Of a stretch of DNA of 50,673 bases, positions 36,514 through 46,689 are shown in pieces. The notes under the pieces were generated by a model. The model was not told the origin of the DNA. It made no database searches and saw nothing but the letters and a program-made list of their open reading frames with translations. Source of the stretch: Spirirestis rafaelensis WJT71-NPBG6 (GTDB taxonomy: Bacteria; Cyanobacteriota; Cyanobacteriia; Cyanobacteriales; Nostocaceae); assembly GCA_019359015.1 (NCBI GenBank), contig JAHHID010000057.1:1-50673 (forward strand), in the 5' to 3' direction. The number at the start of each line of letters is the position of its first letter. The first letter of the stretch is position 1. Made by a program: the position numbers and the translations under genes.

Positions 36514-37216
36514 GGCGCTACTCTTTAGTAATGGTGGGTTTTACGGTAGGGTGAAATGATAAATGCATGTATTGTTGTCGGCGTTACTCAGTGTATTTGA
36601 TAATCCTAAAAATTAATTTACAACTTATACGCCTCTGCAAGACTAGTAATAATATTTATATTTAGTTGTCAACTGCTAGAAGGTACAATTGTTTTTCCTT
36701 CGTTGCAAGTGTCTAGAGTTAGATAAAAGGTAGCCGATACAACATATTTTTTATCTTTCGGGTATTAATAATTGTAACATTTATGAGAATATTTTGACTA
36801 GAGGGTAGGATAAAATTTCCTTACTCTTTCCTTTCATGAAAGACTAATATTTCCCTAAGCCTCTCTAGAAGCTTATTTAATAAATCTATCTATGAGAAAG
36901 AGAAGTCCCTAAGATTGCTTAAAAAAAATTAACAATAGATTTTAGGGGTGGGCAGAAAACTCCCCGACACCCTGAAGGCTTTTAGGAGAGCTTGTTCAGG
37001 CAAGCATAAAAAGGAAATACTACATCTTTTAGCCCGAGGGCAACAAAATGTTGCACAAAGTTGATTTTTGAAGAAATCGACTTTCTGACTACGTATTTAT
37101 CAACAAATATTATCAGCTTGCGTTTAAGTAGAAAACCCGCTTTATCGTGATTTTATTGATCGCACATCAAAAATTTCAAAAAAATACTTAAGGGCATTAA
37201 GGAGGCAGATGCCGAA
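36514..37216. other. 703-nt AT-rich divergent region
   Basis: It lies between the sigma factor gene (minus) and the adhesin gene (plus). The sigma-proximal half is very AT-rich. The adhesin-proximal part has small hairpins (GCTTG...CAAGC near 36990 and GCAAC AAAAT GTTGC near 37042) and a GGAGGC ribosome binding site at about 37201. No RNA gene is recognised. Confidence 0.45.
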
Positions 37217-40150
37217 ATGACTAAAAGTTGCAAATACTTAGTAAGGGCGGTAATTTTAGCTCTTGGTGGGATGTTCGCCACTGCAAGTAGCGTATTAGCA
37301 CAGAGTATCACCATAGATGGCACGCTGAGTCCGGCACAAAGTTTAAATGGTCCAAATTACACAATTCCCCAGTCAGTCGGTCAAAGAGTAGAGAGTAATT
37401 TGTTTCACAGCTTTGGTATTTTTAACCTGAATATGGGTGAGATAGCCAACTTTGAGAGTGCTGGAAATATCAGAAATATATTATCTCGTGTCACAGGCGG
37501 CTCTGCTTCAATGATTGATGGTTTAATTTCCACCAACAGTGCCAACGTCAATTTGTTTTTGATTAATCCCAGTGGAATTGTCTTTGGTCCCAATGCTTCG
37601 TTAAACGTTGGTGGTTCGTTTGTGGCAAGTACAGCGAATGCACTGCAATTTGGAAACCTTGGATTTTTTAGCGCTACTGATAAAAATATCCCTTCACCGT
37701 TGTTGACTATTAATCCTTCTGCGTTGTTATTTAATCAGATTAATCAAAACGCAGTGATTCAAAATAACTCAGTTGCGCCAGCAGGTATAGACCCAGCAGG
37801 CTTTGATGCATTTGGTTTACGAGTACCAGATGGTAGAAGCCTACTGCTGGTGGGTGGTAATGTCAGCATGGATGGCGGAGGATTAAATGCTTATGGTGGA
37901 CGAGTTGAGCTAGGAGGATTGACCCAAGCTGGTACTGTTGGGCTGGGTGTAGATGGCGATAATCTCAGCTTGATATTTCCTGATAATGTTGCGGAATCAG
38001 ATGTATCCCTTACTAACCAAGCTGCAATATATGTAGAAGGCGCTGGTGGGGGTAATATTGCAGTCAATGCCAGGAATCTAGAGATATTGGGAGGAAGTTT
38101 TTTAACTGCTGGTATTGGGCAAGGTTTGGGGACACCTGAAACTGTTGCGGGAGATATTAGGGTGAATGCTATTGGGGAAATCAAAGTTGCTGGTGGGAGC
38201 ATAGTTAGCAATGTTGTGGCCTCAAACTCACAAGGCAATGGGGGCAACATTACTATCGATTCTGGTTCGTTCTCGTTACGAGATGGCGCTGGACTTGCTG
38301 CCTTAACACTTGGACAAGGCAATGCAGGGAATGTGACACTGCGGGCACTCGATGCTGTTTCCCTTGCCGATGCTTTCATCTTCAGCACGGTGGAACCAGG
38401 GGGCGTAGGTAAAGGTGGCAATATCGACATTAATGCTGCAACATTATCAGTAATTGATGGCACTCAACTGCTAACTCTTACTAGAGGTGCATCTGCTACC
38501 AAGCCAGCAGGACAGGGAGATGCGGGGAATGTCAGTGTGAAAGTTGCTGGAGCAGTTGATATTGCTGGGATGAAAAACGGTTTTCGCAGTGGGATTAGCA
38601 GCTTTGTGGAAACCGGGACAGTTGGCAATGGGGGCAACATTACTATCGATTCTGGTTCGTTCTCGTTACGAGATGGCGCTCAACTTGCTTCCTCAACACT
38701 TGGACAGGGCGATGCAGGCAATGTGACAGTAAGTGCAAAAGATTTTGTTTCCCTTGCAGATGCTCGCATCTTCAGCACGGTGGAAGCAGGAGGTGTAGGT
38801 AAAGGTGGCAATATCAACATCAATGCTACAACACTATCACTCATTGATAGCGCTCAACTAGCAACCATTACTCGTGAAGCATTTAACACCCAGCCAGCAG
38901 GACAGGGAGATGCGGGGAATGTCAATGTGAAAGTTACTGGGGCTGTTGATATTGCTGGAGAGAAAAACGGTTTTACCAGTGGGATTCGCAGCGAGGTGGA
39001 AACGGGGACAGTTGGCAATGCTGGTGATATTACTATAGATTCTGGTTCATTCTCGTTACGCGATGGCGCTTCTCTTACTGCCACAACATTTGGACAAGGT
39101 AATGCGGGAAATGTGACAGTGGGTGCAACAGATTCTGTTTCTCTTGCAGATGCTGACATTTTCAGCCAGGTGGGAGCAGTCGGTGTAGGTAACGGTGGCA
39201 ATATCGACATCAATGCTGCAACACTATCACTAATTGATGGCGCTTCTGTTACTGCCTCAACATTTGGACAAGGGGATGCAGGCACAATTAAAGTTAATGC
39301 GGCTGCTAATGTCACCATTTCTGGTAGCAGTTCTAATTTTAACAGTGGCTTGTTCGTTAACTCCCAAAGTCTAACGGGTAATGCTGGAGATATTATCGTC
39401 ACCTCACCTAGAGTTACGCTAGATAACTCTGGCAGACTCAACGCCGAATCTGCATCGGGTAACGGTGGCGACATCAACTTACAAAGTAATTTACTCCTTC
39501 TCCGTCGTGGCGGTCAAATCTCTACCACCGCAGGCACGGCACCGGCTGGTGGTAATGGTGGCAACATTAATATTGATGCAGACTTTATTGTTGCTGTACC
39601 ACAAGAGAATAGCGATATTACTGCTAATGCTTTCTCAGGTAATGGAGGTGCTGTCACAATCAACGCTCAAGGTATTTTTGGCATCCAGCCACGGGAACAA
39701 CCCACCCCGGAAAGTGATATTACAGCATCTTCAACAGGTGGGGGAATTAATGGGGTTGTCGATATAAATACACTTGAGATTGACCCCAGCCGTGGGTTTA
39801 TTAATTTACCCACAAATGTAGTTAATACATCACGGTTAGTGGCTCAAAGCTGTTCCGCTTTTGGTAAAGGGGGTAGCGAGTTTACTGTTACTGGACGCGG
39901 TGGTTTACCGGACAGCCCTGATGACTTCCTCAGTAGTGATGTGGTGTGGTCAGATACTCGATTGACAGTGTTACCTATTGAACCTAATTCTCGTGTAAAG
40001 CCATCAGTTCGCAAAACTTCTGATGGTGTGGCGATTGTACCTGCTACTGGATGGGTGTTTGATGAGAAAAAAGGGGAAGTTACGCTGATTGCTTCTTCTT
40101 CTAGTTCTTCAGGTGTGGGTTCTAATCAGGTTAAGTGTATTGTGCCGTAA
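37217..40150 (+). CDS. Two-partner-secretion (TpsA) haemagglutinin-like exoprotein
   Basis: A 977-residue secreted beta-helical adhesin. The signal peptide ends near VLAQS, and the TPS/filamentous-haemagglutinin N-terminal domain (about 30-160) includes HSFGIFNLN, NILSRVTGG and NLFLINPSGIVFGPNASLNVGGSFVAS with its NPxGI motif. The middle holds 130-residue tandem repeats (from residue about 340, period exactly 390 bp), each with NITIDSGSFSLRDGA and VSLADAxIFS. The end carries SRLVAQSCSAFGKGGSEF, common in cyanobacterial members. The cognate TpsB outer-membrane transporter is not in the window. Predicted role: surface adhesion. Confidence 0.9.
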   Translation: MTKSCKYLVRAVILALGGMFATASSVLAQSITIDGTLSPAQSLNGPNYTIPQSVGQRVESNLFHSFGIFNLNMGEIANFESAGNIRNILSRVTGGSASMIDGLISTNSANVNLFLINPSGIVFGPNASLNVGGSFVASTANALQFGNLGFFSATDKNIPSPLLTINPSALLFNQINQNAVIQNNSVAPAGIDPAGFDAFGLRVPDGRSLLLVGGNVSMDGGGLNAYGGRVELGGLTQAGTVGLGVDGDNLSLIFPDNVAESDVSLTNQAAIYVEGAGGGNIAVNARNLEILGGSFLTAGIGQGLGTPETVAGDIRVNAIGEIKVAGGSIVSNVVASNSQGNGGNITIDSGSFSLRDGAGLAALTLGQGNAGNVTLRALDAVSLADAFIFSTVEPGGVGKGGNIDINAATLSVIDGTQLLTLTRGASATKPAGQGDAGNVSVKVAGAVDIAGMKNGFRSGISSFVETGTVGNGGNITIDSGSFSLRDGAQLASSTLGQGDAGNVTVSAKDFVSLADARIFSTVEAGGVGKGGNININATTLSLIDSAQLATITREAFNTQPAGQGDAGNVNVKVTGAVDIAGEKNGFTSGIRSEVETGTVGNAGDITIDSGSFSLRDGASLTATTFGQGNAGNVTVGATDSVSLADADIFSQVGAVGVGNGGNIDINAATLSLIDGASVTASTFGQGDAGTIKVNAAANVTISGSSSNFNSGLFVNSQSLTGNAGDIIVTSPRVTLDNSGRLNAESASGNGGDINLQSNLLLLRRGGQISTTAGTAPAGGNGGNINIDADFIVAVPQENSDITANAFSGNGGAVTINAQGIFGIQPREQPTPESDITASSTGGGINGVVDINTLEIDPSRGFINLPTNVVNTSRLVAQSCSAFGKGGSEFTVTGRGGLPDSPDDFLSSDVVWSDTRLTVLPIEPNSRVKPSVRKTSDGVAIVPATGWVFDEKKGEVTLIASSSSSSGVGSNQVKCIVP
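38234..39300 (+). repeat. 390-bp tandem repeats within the adhesin gene
   Basis: The string GGCAATGGGGGCAACATTAC begins at 38234 and again at 38624, and a diverged form begins at 39014, giving an exact 390-bp period twice over. About 57 nt are identical between the first two copies. Two full units and a partial third are present. Confidence 0.88.
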
Positions 40151-40467
40151 GAGAGTCTCACGCACTCGTAGCAAAGGCGCAAAGGTCCTGTGCTGTAGAA
40201 CAAATAATCAAATCACCCCAAACCTGGGAAAACCTCACCCTGTCCTGAGGACATCCCTCTCCTTAGTAAGGAGAGGGAAAGATTTACCCGTAGGGTAAAG
40301 TGAGGGTGAGGTTTTTCCGAGTTGTGTGTACACGGTAGTAGTCTGTCAAACTCATTTTGACGGTTAGAGAGACGCCGATTTATCGCGTCTCTACAGAAAA
40401 TCTATCCGTCAATTAGCCGTTGACGCACTAGTAGGATGAGGGAACGCTTCCCCCTTTCCCTCAACCG
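40151..40467. other. 317-nt convergent gap with cloverleaf palindrome
   Basis: The gap between the convergent adhesin and carB genes contains the 87-bp palindrome (40229-40315) and a hairpin AGAGACGC (40368-40375)/GCGTCTCT (40385-40392). No gene is present. Confidence 0.6.
40229..40315. repeat. 87-bp cloverleaf-like palindromic element
   Basis: An outer 13-bp stem AAAACCTCACCCT (40229-40241)/AGGGTGAGGTTTT (40303-40315) encloses two hairpins: CCCTCTCCTT (40255-40264)/AAGGAGAGGG (40268-40277), and TTTACCC (40283-40289)/GGGTAAA (40293-40299). T or A runs flank both sides, so it may also terminate transcription in both directions. Confidence 0.75.
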
Positions 40468-43400
40468 TTAATTAACTATGTTGTACTCTTGGATGACTTT
40501 GACATCTAAGGTTGTGTTTTGCAGCGAACGAATGGCAGCGACGGTGGCTTTGGCACCGGCGATGGTGGTGATGATGGGGATTTTGTAGCCTAAGGCTGTG
40601 CGACGAATTAATCTAGCATCAGTATGAGCTTCTTCCCCGGAAGGTGTGTTGATGATAAGTTGGATTTTCTGGTTTTTAATTGCGTCTAGGACGTGAGGAC
40701 GACCTTCATGGAGTTTCAAAACTAACTCAACATTTAGCTTATGATCTTGCAGGACTTTACGTGTACCTTGGGTAGCCATGACGGTAAAGCCTAATTCGAT
40801 AAATTCTCTGATGACATCAACTGCGGGAGATTTATCGCGATCGCTCATCGAAACAAATACGGTTCCTGTTAATGGTAAACGTTCACCAGCCGCAATTTCC
40901 GCTTTGGCATAGGCGCGTCCAAAGTCGGTGTCAATTCCCATCACTTCACCGGTAGAACGCATTTCTGGTCCCAAAATCGTATCTGTACCAGGAAATTTAT
41001 TAAACGGTAATACTGCTTCTTTCACCGCAATGTGTTTTGGTATAACTTCTTGAGTGAAACCTATTTCCTCTAAAGTTTTACCGGACATAATTAAGGATGC
41101 TAGTTTAGCAAGTGGTACGCCAGTAGCTTTAGAAACAAATGGCACCGTGCGCGAAGCGCGTGGGTTTGCCTCTAAAATGTAAACTTGCGGAGAATAGCCT
41201 TGAGCGCCAATCACAGCAAATTGAATGTTCATCAGCCCGACTACCGATAATGCTTGGGCTAGCTGGGTTGTCCAGGTGCGTATTTGCTCAAGAACCGCTG
41301 GTGGTAAGGAAATCGACGGTAAAGAACAAGCGGAGTCTCCTGAGTGAATCCCGGCTTGCTCGATGTGTTCCATAATACCACCAATTACGACCCTTCCGGT
41401 ATGGTCAGCGATCGCATCCACATCGACTTCAATCGCATTTTCTAAAAATTTATCAATCAAAATCGGATGTTCCGGTTCCACCAGCACCGCAAATGTCATG
41501 TAGCGTTCTAACTCTGCATCAGAATAGACGATTTCCATCGCTCGTCCCCCCAATACGTAGCTAGGACGCACTACCACCGGATAGCCAATCCGTTTGGCGA
41601 CAATCAACGCATCTTCGTAACTCCGGGCAATACCATTTGGCGGTTGGGAAATATTTAATTGATTGAGAATCTTCTCAAACCGCTCTCGGTTTTCTGCCAT
41701 GTCGATAGAATCAGGCGAAGTACCCCAAATGCGAGTATTAATCTTCCCGTTCTTTGCCTCTTCCCGGTTCAAATACTCCTGTAACGGTATTGCCAACTTC
41801 AACGGGGTTTGTCCACCAAATTGCACAATCACCCCAACCGGGTTTTCCGCTTCGATGATGTTGAGAACATCTTCTTTGGTCAACGGCTCAAAGTAAAGGC
41901 GATCGCTTGTATCGTAATCTGTCGAAACTGTCTCCGGGTTGGAGTTGACCATAATTGTCTCATAACCTGCACCCTTTAAAGCATAGGCAGCGTGACAACA
42001 ACAATAGTCAAACTCAATTCCCTGTCCAATACGGTTTGGACCACCACCCAAAATCATCACCTTGGGCTTGGTGGCTGGCATTATCTCGCTTTCGTCTTCG
42101 TAGGTTGAATAATGGTAGGGAGTAAACGCTTCAAACTCGGCAGCGCAGGTGTCCACTGTTTTGTAAACTGGAATCACGCCTAGTTGTTTGCGATATGTCC
42201 GAACTTCATCTTCGTTCTTTTTGGTTGCATAGGCAATCTGGCGATCGCTAAATCCATCTTGCTTTACTGCATACATCTGCTCTTTTGTCAATTGCTGCAA
42301 TGGTGTGCGCTTGAGGAATTTTTCAGTTTCTAGCAGTTGCTGCATTTTATCCAAGAACCAAGGGTCAATCCCAGTTAATTCGTAGATTTCCTCAAGAGTT
42401 ATTCCCGATAGCATTGCATGACGCACAGAGAAAATGCGATCAGGGTTGGGAGTACGCAATTGAGCACGTATTTGTTCGCCACTGGGTAGTTTCTCTTTAA
42501 TGTCGCAACCCCAACCAGCGCGACCGGTTTCAAGCGATCGCAGCGCTTTTTGGAAGGATTCGTTAAAGGTGCGTCCAATCGCCATTGCTTCCCCTACCGA
42601 TTTCATCTGGGTAGTCAGCACAGGTTCGGAACCTGGGAATTTTTCAAAGGCAAAGCGGGGTATTTTTGTTACCACATAATCGATTGTCGGCTCAAAGGAG
42701 GCGGGTGTTTTCTTGGTGATATCATTTTTGATTTCATCCAATGTGTAGCCTACAGCCAGCTTTGCTGCCATTTTAGCGATGGGAAAGCCTGTAGCTTTAG
42801 AAGACAAAGCCGAACTGCGGGAAACACGGGGATTCATTTCAATGACAACTACATCGCCATTTAGGGGATTGACGGCAAACTGGATATTAGAACCGCCAGT
42901 TTCCACGCCAATTTCGCGGATGATTTTGATTGCCATATCCCGCAGCCGCTGATATTCTTTATCAGTCAGGGTTTGTGCCGGAGCGACGGTAATCGAGTCG
43001 CCGGTGTGGATACCCATTGGATCGATGTTTTCGATGGAGCAGATAATCACGACGTTATCTGCCAAATCGCGCATGACTTCGAGTTCGTATTCTTTCCAGC
43101 CGAGTAAAGACTGATCGATGAGAATTTGCGACACGGGGCTAGCATCGATACCCGTTTGTGCCATTTCTTCAAATTCTTCTTGGTTATAGGCGATACCGCC
43201 ACCGGTGCCACCCATCGTAAAGGCTGGACGGATAATTAAAGGATAGGAGCCAATTTTGCGAGCGATCGCTTTTGATTCTTCTAAGGTTTCGGCTGTACCG
43301 CTAGGGCACACTTTCACGCCGATTTTGTCCATAGCCTCGTTAAACAGCTTTCTATCTTCGGCTTTTTCGATTGCCGGGAGTTTAGCGCCGATTAACTCAA

Positions 43401-43737
43401 CATTATACTTTTCTAGGGCACCACTTTTCGCCAAAGCGACAGCGATGTTGAGAGCAGTTTGTCCTCCCATCGTTGGGAGTAGAGCGTCGGGACGTTCTTT
43501 GGCGATTACTTTTTCGACTAACTCTGGTGTTAGCGGTTCGATGTACGTGCGATCGGCTGTTTCCGGATCGGTCATGATTGTTGCTGGGTTAGAATTTACC
43601 AGCACCACTTCATAGCCTTCTTCTCGCAGCGCTTTACAAGCTTGCGTACCAGAGTAGTCAAACTCAGAGGCTTGTCCAATCACGATAGGACCAGAGCCTA
43701 ACAGTAGAATTTTCCTGAGATCATTACGGCGGGGCAT
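40468..43737 (-). CDS. carB: Carbamoyl-phosphate synthase large subunit
   Basis: CarB makes carbamoyl phosphate for arginine and pyrimidine synthesis, using ammonia from the CarA subunit. It has the two homologous ATP-grasp halves: [20 protein letters not shown] and its counterpart [20 protein letters not shown], with matching [15 protein letters not shown] and [15 protein letters not shown] motifs. A C-terminal MGS-like allosteric domain (about 950-1089) includes ATQGTRKVL. The length of 1089 residues is complete. carA is not in the window, as is common in cyanobacteria. Confidence 0.97.
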   Translation of the reverse strand: MPRRNDLRKILLLGSGPIVIGQASEFDYSGTQACKALREEGYEVVLVNSNPATIMTDPETADRTYIEPLTPELVEKVIAKERPDALLPTMGGQTALNIAVALAKSGALEKYNVELIGAKLPAIEKAEDRKLFNEAMDKIGVKVCPSGTAETLEESKAIARKIGSYPLIIRPAFTMGGTGGGIAYNQEEFEEMAQTGIDASPVSQILIDQSLLGWKEYELEVMRDLADNVVIICSIENIDPMGIHTGDSITVAPAQTLTDKEYQRLRDMAIKIIREIGVETGGSNIQFAVNPLNGDVVVIEMNPRVSRSSALSSKATGFPIAKMAAKLAVGYTLDEIKNDITKKTPASFEPTIDYVVTKIPRFAFEKFPGSEPVLTTQMKSVGEAMAIGRTFNESFQKALRSLETGRAGWGCDIKEKLPSGEQIRAQLRTPNPDRIFSVRHAMLSGITLEEIYELTGIDPWFLDKMQQLLETEKFLKRTPLQQLTKEQMYAVKQDGFSDRQIAYATKKNEDEVRTYRKQLGVIPVYKTVDTCAAEFEAFTPYHYSTYEDESEIMPATKPKVMILGGGPNRIGQGIEFDYCCCHAAYALKGAGYETIMVNSNPETVSTDYDTSDRLYFEPLTKEDVLNIIEAENPVGVIVQFGGQTPLKLAIPLQEYLNREEAKNGKINTRIWGTSPDSIDMAENRERFEKILNQLNISQPPNGIARSYEDALIVAKRIGYPVVVRPSYVLGGRAMEIVYSDAELERYMTFAVLVEPEHPILIDKFLENAIEVDVDAIADHTGRVVIGGIMEHIEQAGIHSGDSACSLPSISLPPAVLEQIRTWTTQLAQALSVVGLMNIQFAVIGAQGYSPQVYILEANPRASRTVPFVSKATGVPLAKLASLIMSGKTLEEIGFTQEVIPKHIAVKEAVLPFNKFPGTDTILGPEMRSTGEVMGIDTDFGRAYAKAEIAAGERLPLTGTVFVSMSDRDKSPAVDVIREFIELGFTVMATQGTRKVLQDHKLNVELVLKLHEGRPHVLDAIKNQKIQLIINTPSGEEAHTDARLIRRTALGYKIPIITTIAGAKATVAAIRSLQNTTLDVKVIQEYNIVN

Positions 43738-44013
43738 AGTCGTTACTCTGCAATATAAGAATAGAAATCCTGATTATTTTAAGGTTCTTTACCCATAACT
43801 CATGTTGTTTATTATCAACTTTTCTCGGTTTGATGACATGAAGCTGGGGGGAGTGGGGGAGGGGGAGATGGGGAAGGGGAAGATGGGGCGGGGTTTCCCC
43901 ACCGAATGACGGCAGGTGCGCGACTGTCGGGCATTGCCGACGGCAGATGCGCGACTGCCGGGAAACCCTTTCAGCAGTCGCTCATGGGGGAAACCCCCTT
44001 GGCGCTAGCCTCT

Positions 44014-44050
44014 CCCTTTGGGAGAAGACCGCGCTGCTTCTCCCAAAGGG
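44014..44050. repeat. Perfect 14-bp hairpin
   Basis: CCCTTTGGGAGAAG (44014-44027) and CTTCTCCCAAAGGG (44037-44050) are exact reverse complements around a 9-nt loop. It belongs to the GGGAGAAG-type palindromes scattered in Nostocales intergenic DNA. Confidence 0.8.
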
Positions 44051-44052
44051 GG

Positions 44053-44100
44053 ACGCACTGCCTCCCCAACGCACTGCCTCCCCAACGCACTGCCTCCCCA
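44053..44100. repeat. Three identical 16-nt tandem repeats
   Basis: ACGCACTGCCTCCCCA occurs three times without a break, at 44053, 44069 and 44085. Confidence 0.92.
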
Positions 44101-44353
44101 ATGCCCAATCCCCATTCCTATTCCCCTTTTTGTATGTCTAAATTTATTTAATTATGATGTGGAAATTTACAAGTTTCTTGCAAATGATTTTTGTTTAAAA
44201 TAGTAAATTTTCTCAAGATAAAGAAAATTTTTTGATAAAACATATAATTTTGTATTTTAAAAAAGTGTATCAACTTAGATGAAAATATTTATTAATTAGC
44301 TCAAGCCAAAATTTTTTAACGTTAAATATCAAAACATAATATTTAAATTAAAA

Positions 44354-44387
44354 ATGGCAGAGAGCCAAATATATAACTCTCTGCCAT
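44354..44387 (-). terminator. Intrinsic terminator of the dps gene
   Basis: ATGGCAGAGAG (44354-44364) and CTCTCTGCCAT (44377-44387) form a perfect 11-bp stem. Reading leftward, it is followed by TTTTAATTT. It ends the dps transcript about 80 nt past the stop. Confidence 0.82.
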
Positions 44388-44464
44388 GTTTTATATTTTT
44401 TTAAGAAGAAGTACTGCCAACTTTTTGTTCAATCTACGCTAGATGACTCTAGATGATGAGCTTG

Positions 44465-45019
44465 TTAGTTCTGAGCAGGTTGGACAAAGCCTAAGGTTAA
44501 GCTATCTTTAGCTAGGAAGTGAGCCAAATGATAAGCTCTTTCTTCAGTTTTTAAGAGAATTGTTTCGTACAAATACCGTGTAGCACGGTCGCCTAAACTC
44601 TCTGCCTGAGCAGCTTGGCGGCGAATTAAGCTAATCATAGCTTGTTCTGCTGCTAAGTCATGTTCTACCATTTGGCGGCAAGAATATACGCCATCAGACT
44701 CAGGCTCAAAACAGCATAATTCTGCTAATTTGCTGAACGTAGCAACTGGCACACCGCCCAATCCATCTAAACGTTCTCCAACATCGTGGACGTGTCCTTG
44801 AACTTGTTCGTAGCTTTCACTAAAAAACTCATGTAGTGAGTAGAATTCTGCACCTTCTACTACAAAATGATGTTTTTGGTACTGTAAGTACAGTGCTTGG
44901 AAACTAGCTAAGACAACGTTAAATCCTTCGCAAACTGGTGCTGTTACACTGCGATCCAGTAGTACGGGATTGTCATAAACCTGACCAAAATTTCGTAACA
45001 AAGTTTGCGTTTCAGACAT
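44465..45019 (-). CDS. dps: Dps-family ferritin
   Basis: A 184-residue Dps protein, which stores iron and protects DNA by consuming peroxide at a site between subunits. The signature is [26 protein letters not shown]: the His of HHF, the His of SLHEFF and the acidic residues of FSESYE correspond to the ferroxidase ligands. The second half has [12 protein letters not shown] and an [11 protein letters not shown] helix. Cyanobacteria carry several Dps paralogues with different metals; the type cannot be fixed here. Confidence 0.9.
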   Translation of the reverse strand: MSETQTLLRNFGQVYDNPVLLDRSVTAPVCEGFNVVLASFQALYLQYQKHHFVVEGAEFYSLHEFFSESYEQVQGHVHDVGERLDGLGGVPVATFSKLAELCCFEPESDGVYSCRQMVEHDLAAEQAMISLIRRQAAQAESLGDRATRYLYETILLKTEERAYHLAHFLAKDSLTLGFVQPAQN

Positions 45020-45711
45020 TGTTCTCCTCGCTTTTAGGCAGTTATAGTAGTTAACTGCTTAGTCACTACATATTAACATCTAAGAATTAAAAGTGAACCG
45101 GATCAATATAGTCTGAAACATGCATTGGGTTTTGTTAATTTTTGCCGCGAAAGCGATCGCTAATCAATGAATATTACCAATTGAATATAGACAGGTTTAA
45201 CAGCATATGATAAGCGAGATAAGCAGAAACGTTCTATTGTCACGTTTCTATGAGAAATTAGGGATTTGTGACCTTAATTCGGTTCAGCAACGCCAAAATT
45301 ACTAGAGCTTACCCACTTTACAATTCGATAATTGTGTGCTTAAAAAGATAGTGCCAACTTCTATCCGCTTGGGCAATAGTCAGATTGAGCAAAAACTTTC
45401 GATTTCTATCTCAGGCATTGCATAAGCTGATTTTGCTTGCATTTAATTAAAGAAGGAAAGAAAGCAAATAAGTATTACTCACATAATCAAACTTTTGTCA
45501 ATGCATAAGTCCTGCTTCCATAGCCTCAGTTGCTCAAATTAGCACTGCGCCTACTTTATGAGCAATATTAGATTTTTTTTCAAAATTTTAATGAGAATTG
45601 TTTGCACTTGGGTTATTCTTATTTAAGAGGCTAAATTTGTAAAATTTTCAATTAGAAAATAGTACAGTTGCTTAGTTACTGCGAGTTTATAGCACTTGGA
45701 GGGCAATTAAG
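45020..45711. other. 692-nt divergent region
   Basis: It lies between dps (minus) and the small protein gene (plus). It holds a hairpin AGAAACGT (45225-45232)/ACGTTTCT (45242-45249) and is otherwise AT-rich. Only tiny frames, such as a 16-codon one near 45120, are present. No RNA gene is recognised. Confidence 0.4.
45698..45703 (+). promoter_or_regulatory. Ribosome binding site supporting a TTG start
   Basis: GGAGGG lies 8 nt before the TTG at 45712. It is a strong Shine-Dalgarno sequence and is the reason for accepting the non-ATG start. Confidence 0.7.
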
Positions 45712-45960
45712 TTGAAATCGTTCAGCTCAGAAGTCGAAGAACAGCACACTATTGAGATGGATTGGGTAGATCGCTGGCAAGTCTATCAACGCTTGCAAGA
45801 GCTAGATATTCGTTGTTGGTGTGAAACTAATCAGCCATTAAAAGTTGAAATTAGCAATCCGATCGCAGCTATTCAACTCTGGAGTGTGATGCGACAATTC
45901 ACAATATCTCGCCAAGAGATGATTTACACTCTTGAGGATTGTTGGCAGAAGAAAGCTTGA
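45712..45960 (+). CDS. Small conserved cyanobacterial protein (82 residues)
   Basis: I know no function for it. The protein is soluble and has a regular pattern (WVDRWQVYQRLQELDIRCWC, NPIAAIQLWSVMRQFTISRQ, LEDCWQ) with conserved-looking Trp and Cys residues. The TTG start is supported by the GGAGGG site 8 nt upstream. It ends 43 nt before the [2Fe-2S] protein gene on the same strand, so the two are probably co-transcribed and may work together. Confidence 0.75.
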   Translation: MKSFSSEVEEQHTIEMDWVDRWQVYQRLQELDIRCWCETNQPLKVEISNPIAAIQLWSVMRQFTISRQEMIYTLEDCWQKKA

Positions 45961-46003
45961 TAGTCTATGTCAATTAAATTTAAATCAAAAAAGTCAAAAA
46001 CCT

Positions 46004-46639
46004 ATGAGTAAATTTGATCGTAACCAGGTATCAGAATTTTGCCTTGAAGGACGATTTCTCGATTTTGCAATCAAAGATGGCTATAAGCTCAAAGGCTTGT
46101 TGCTGGCAACTGCTGAAGGTGAATGTTATGTAAAATTAGCGAAACATTTAAGAGCTGCTTTTAACTTGCAGTTACCAAAAGGCACTTGGCTACAAGTCGT
46201 TGGTGAGAAAACTTTAGATTTGAAAAGTGGTGAAGTTAAGTTAAAAGCCTCGCGGGTGATGGCTGCGGGTGCAGAGAAGCAGACAAGGGGAGAAACTGTT
46301 GCTGTGTCTTCTTTTGGTGACAAGAAAGCCAAGCCAGCGAAAGCAACTATATTAGTGTGTCAAAAGTCGGATTGTATGAAACGCGGAGGGACTGGGGTTT
46401 GTCGAGCGTTGGAATCAGCTTTAAGCGATCGCTCTTTATCAAACGAAGTTACCATCAAAGGCACTGGCTGCATGAAAAACTGCAAAGCTGGTCCAAATCT
46501 AGTTATGCCAGATAAAACCCGCTACAGTCGGATTCAGGCTTCGCAAGTTCCTGCACTCATCGACAAACATTTAGCTGACAAGATACAAAAGCAAGAAAAT
46601 CATAGGGAAATAGTTATATCTACAGTCAGCATTAGCTAA
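46004..46639 (+). CDS. Thioredoxin-like [2Fe-2S] ferredoxin domain protein
   Basis: A 211-residue protein in two parts. The N-terminal part (about 1-95) is a beta-rich module with FCLEGRFLDFAIKDGYKLKG. The C-terminal part (about 113-195) is a thioredoxin-fold [2Fe-2S] domain: Cys119, Cys124 and Cys133 in VCQKSDCMKRGGTGVC, and Cys156 and Cys160 in GTGCMKNCKAGPNLVMP. Four of these five should hold the cluster. Such proteins are related to the NuoE/HoxE subunit fold and may be electron carriers or sensors. The ATG at 46004 is chosen over a longer frame. Confidence 0.85.
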   Translation: MSKFDRNQVSEFCLEGRFLDFAIKDGYKLKGLLLATAEGECYVKLAKHLRAAFNLQLPKGTWLQVVGEKTLDLKSGEVKLKASRVMAAGAEKQTRGETVAVSSFGDKKAKPAKATILVCQKSDCMKRGGTGVCRALESALSDRSLSNEVTIKGTGCMKNCKAGPNLVMPDKTRYSRIQASQVPALIDKHLADKIQKQENHREIVISTVSIS

Positions 46640-46689
46640 AAGCATTCCCAGGTTCTCTTTGCCTGAAAATAAATCATATATCACAACAG

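Larger units (their letters stand above)
43738..44464. other. 727-nt repeat-dense gap
   Basis: Features from left to right: G-rich purine tract (43848-43890), two 24-nt direct repeats at 43908-43931 and 43939-43962 (GACGGCAGRTGCGCGACTGYCGGG), a perfect 14-bp hairpin at 44014-44050, three 16-nt tandem units at 44053-44100, and AT-rich DNA ending in the dps terminator. Open frames in the left half are built from the repeats and are rejected. Confidence 0.65.

Noticed and set aside
37891-39477. Antisense frames of 190 and 207 codons inside the adhesin gene
   Set aside because: They arise from the repeated Gly/Asn/Ala coding pattern on the sense strand.
43906-44203. Three overlapping frames with repeated Pro/His/Cys-rich peptides
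   Set aside because: They are translations of the direct repeats and the three 16-nt tandem units.
45120-45170. A 16-codon hydrophobic frame (MHWVLLIFAAKAIANQ) upstream of dps
   Set aside because: It matches no small photosystem or cytochrome subunit I know and lacks a ribosome binding site.
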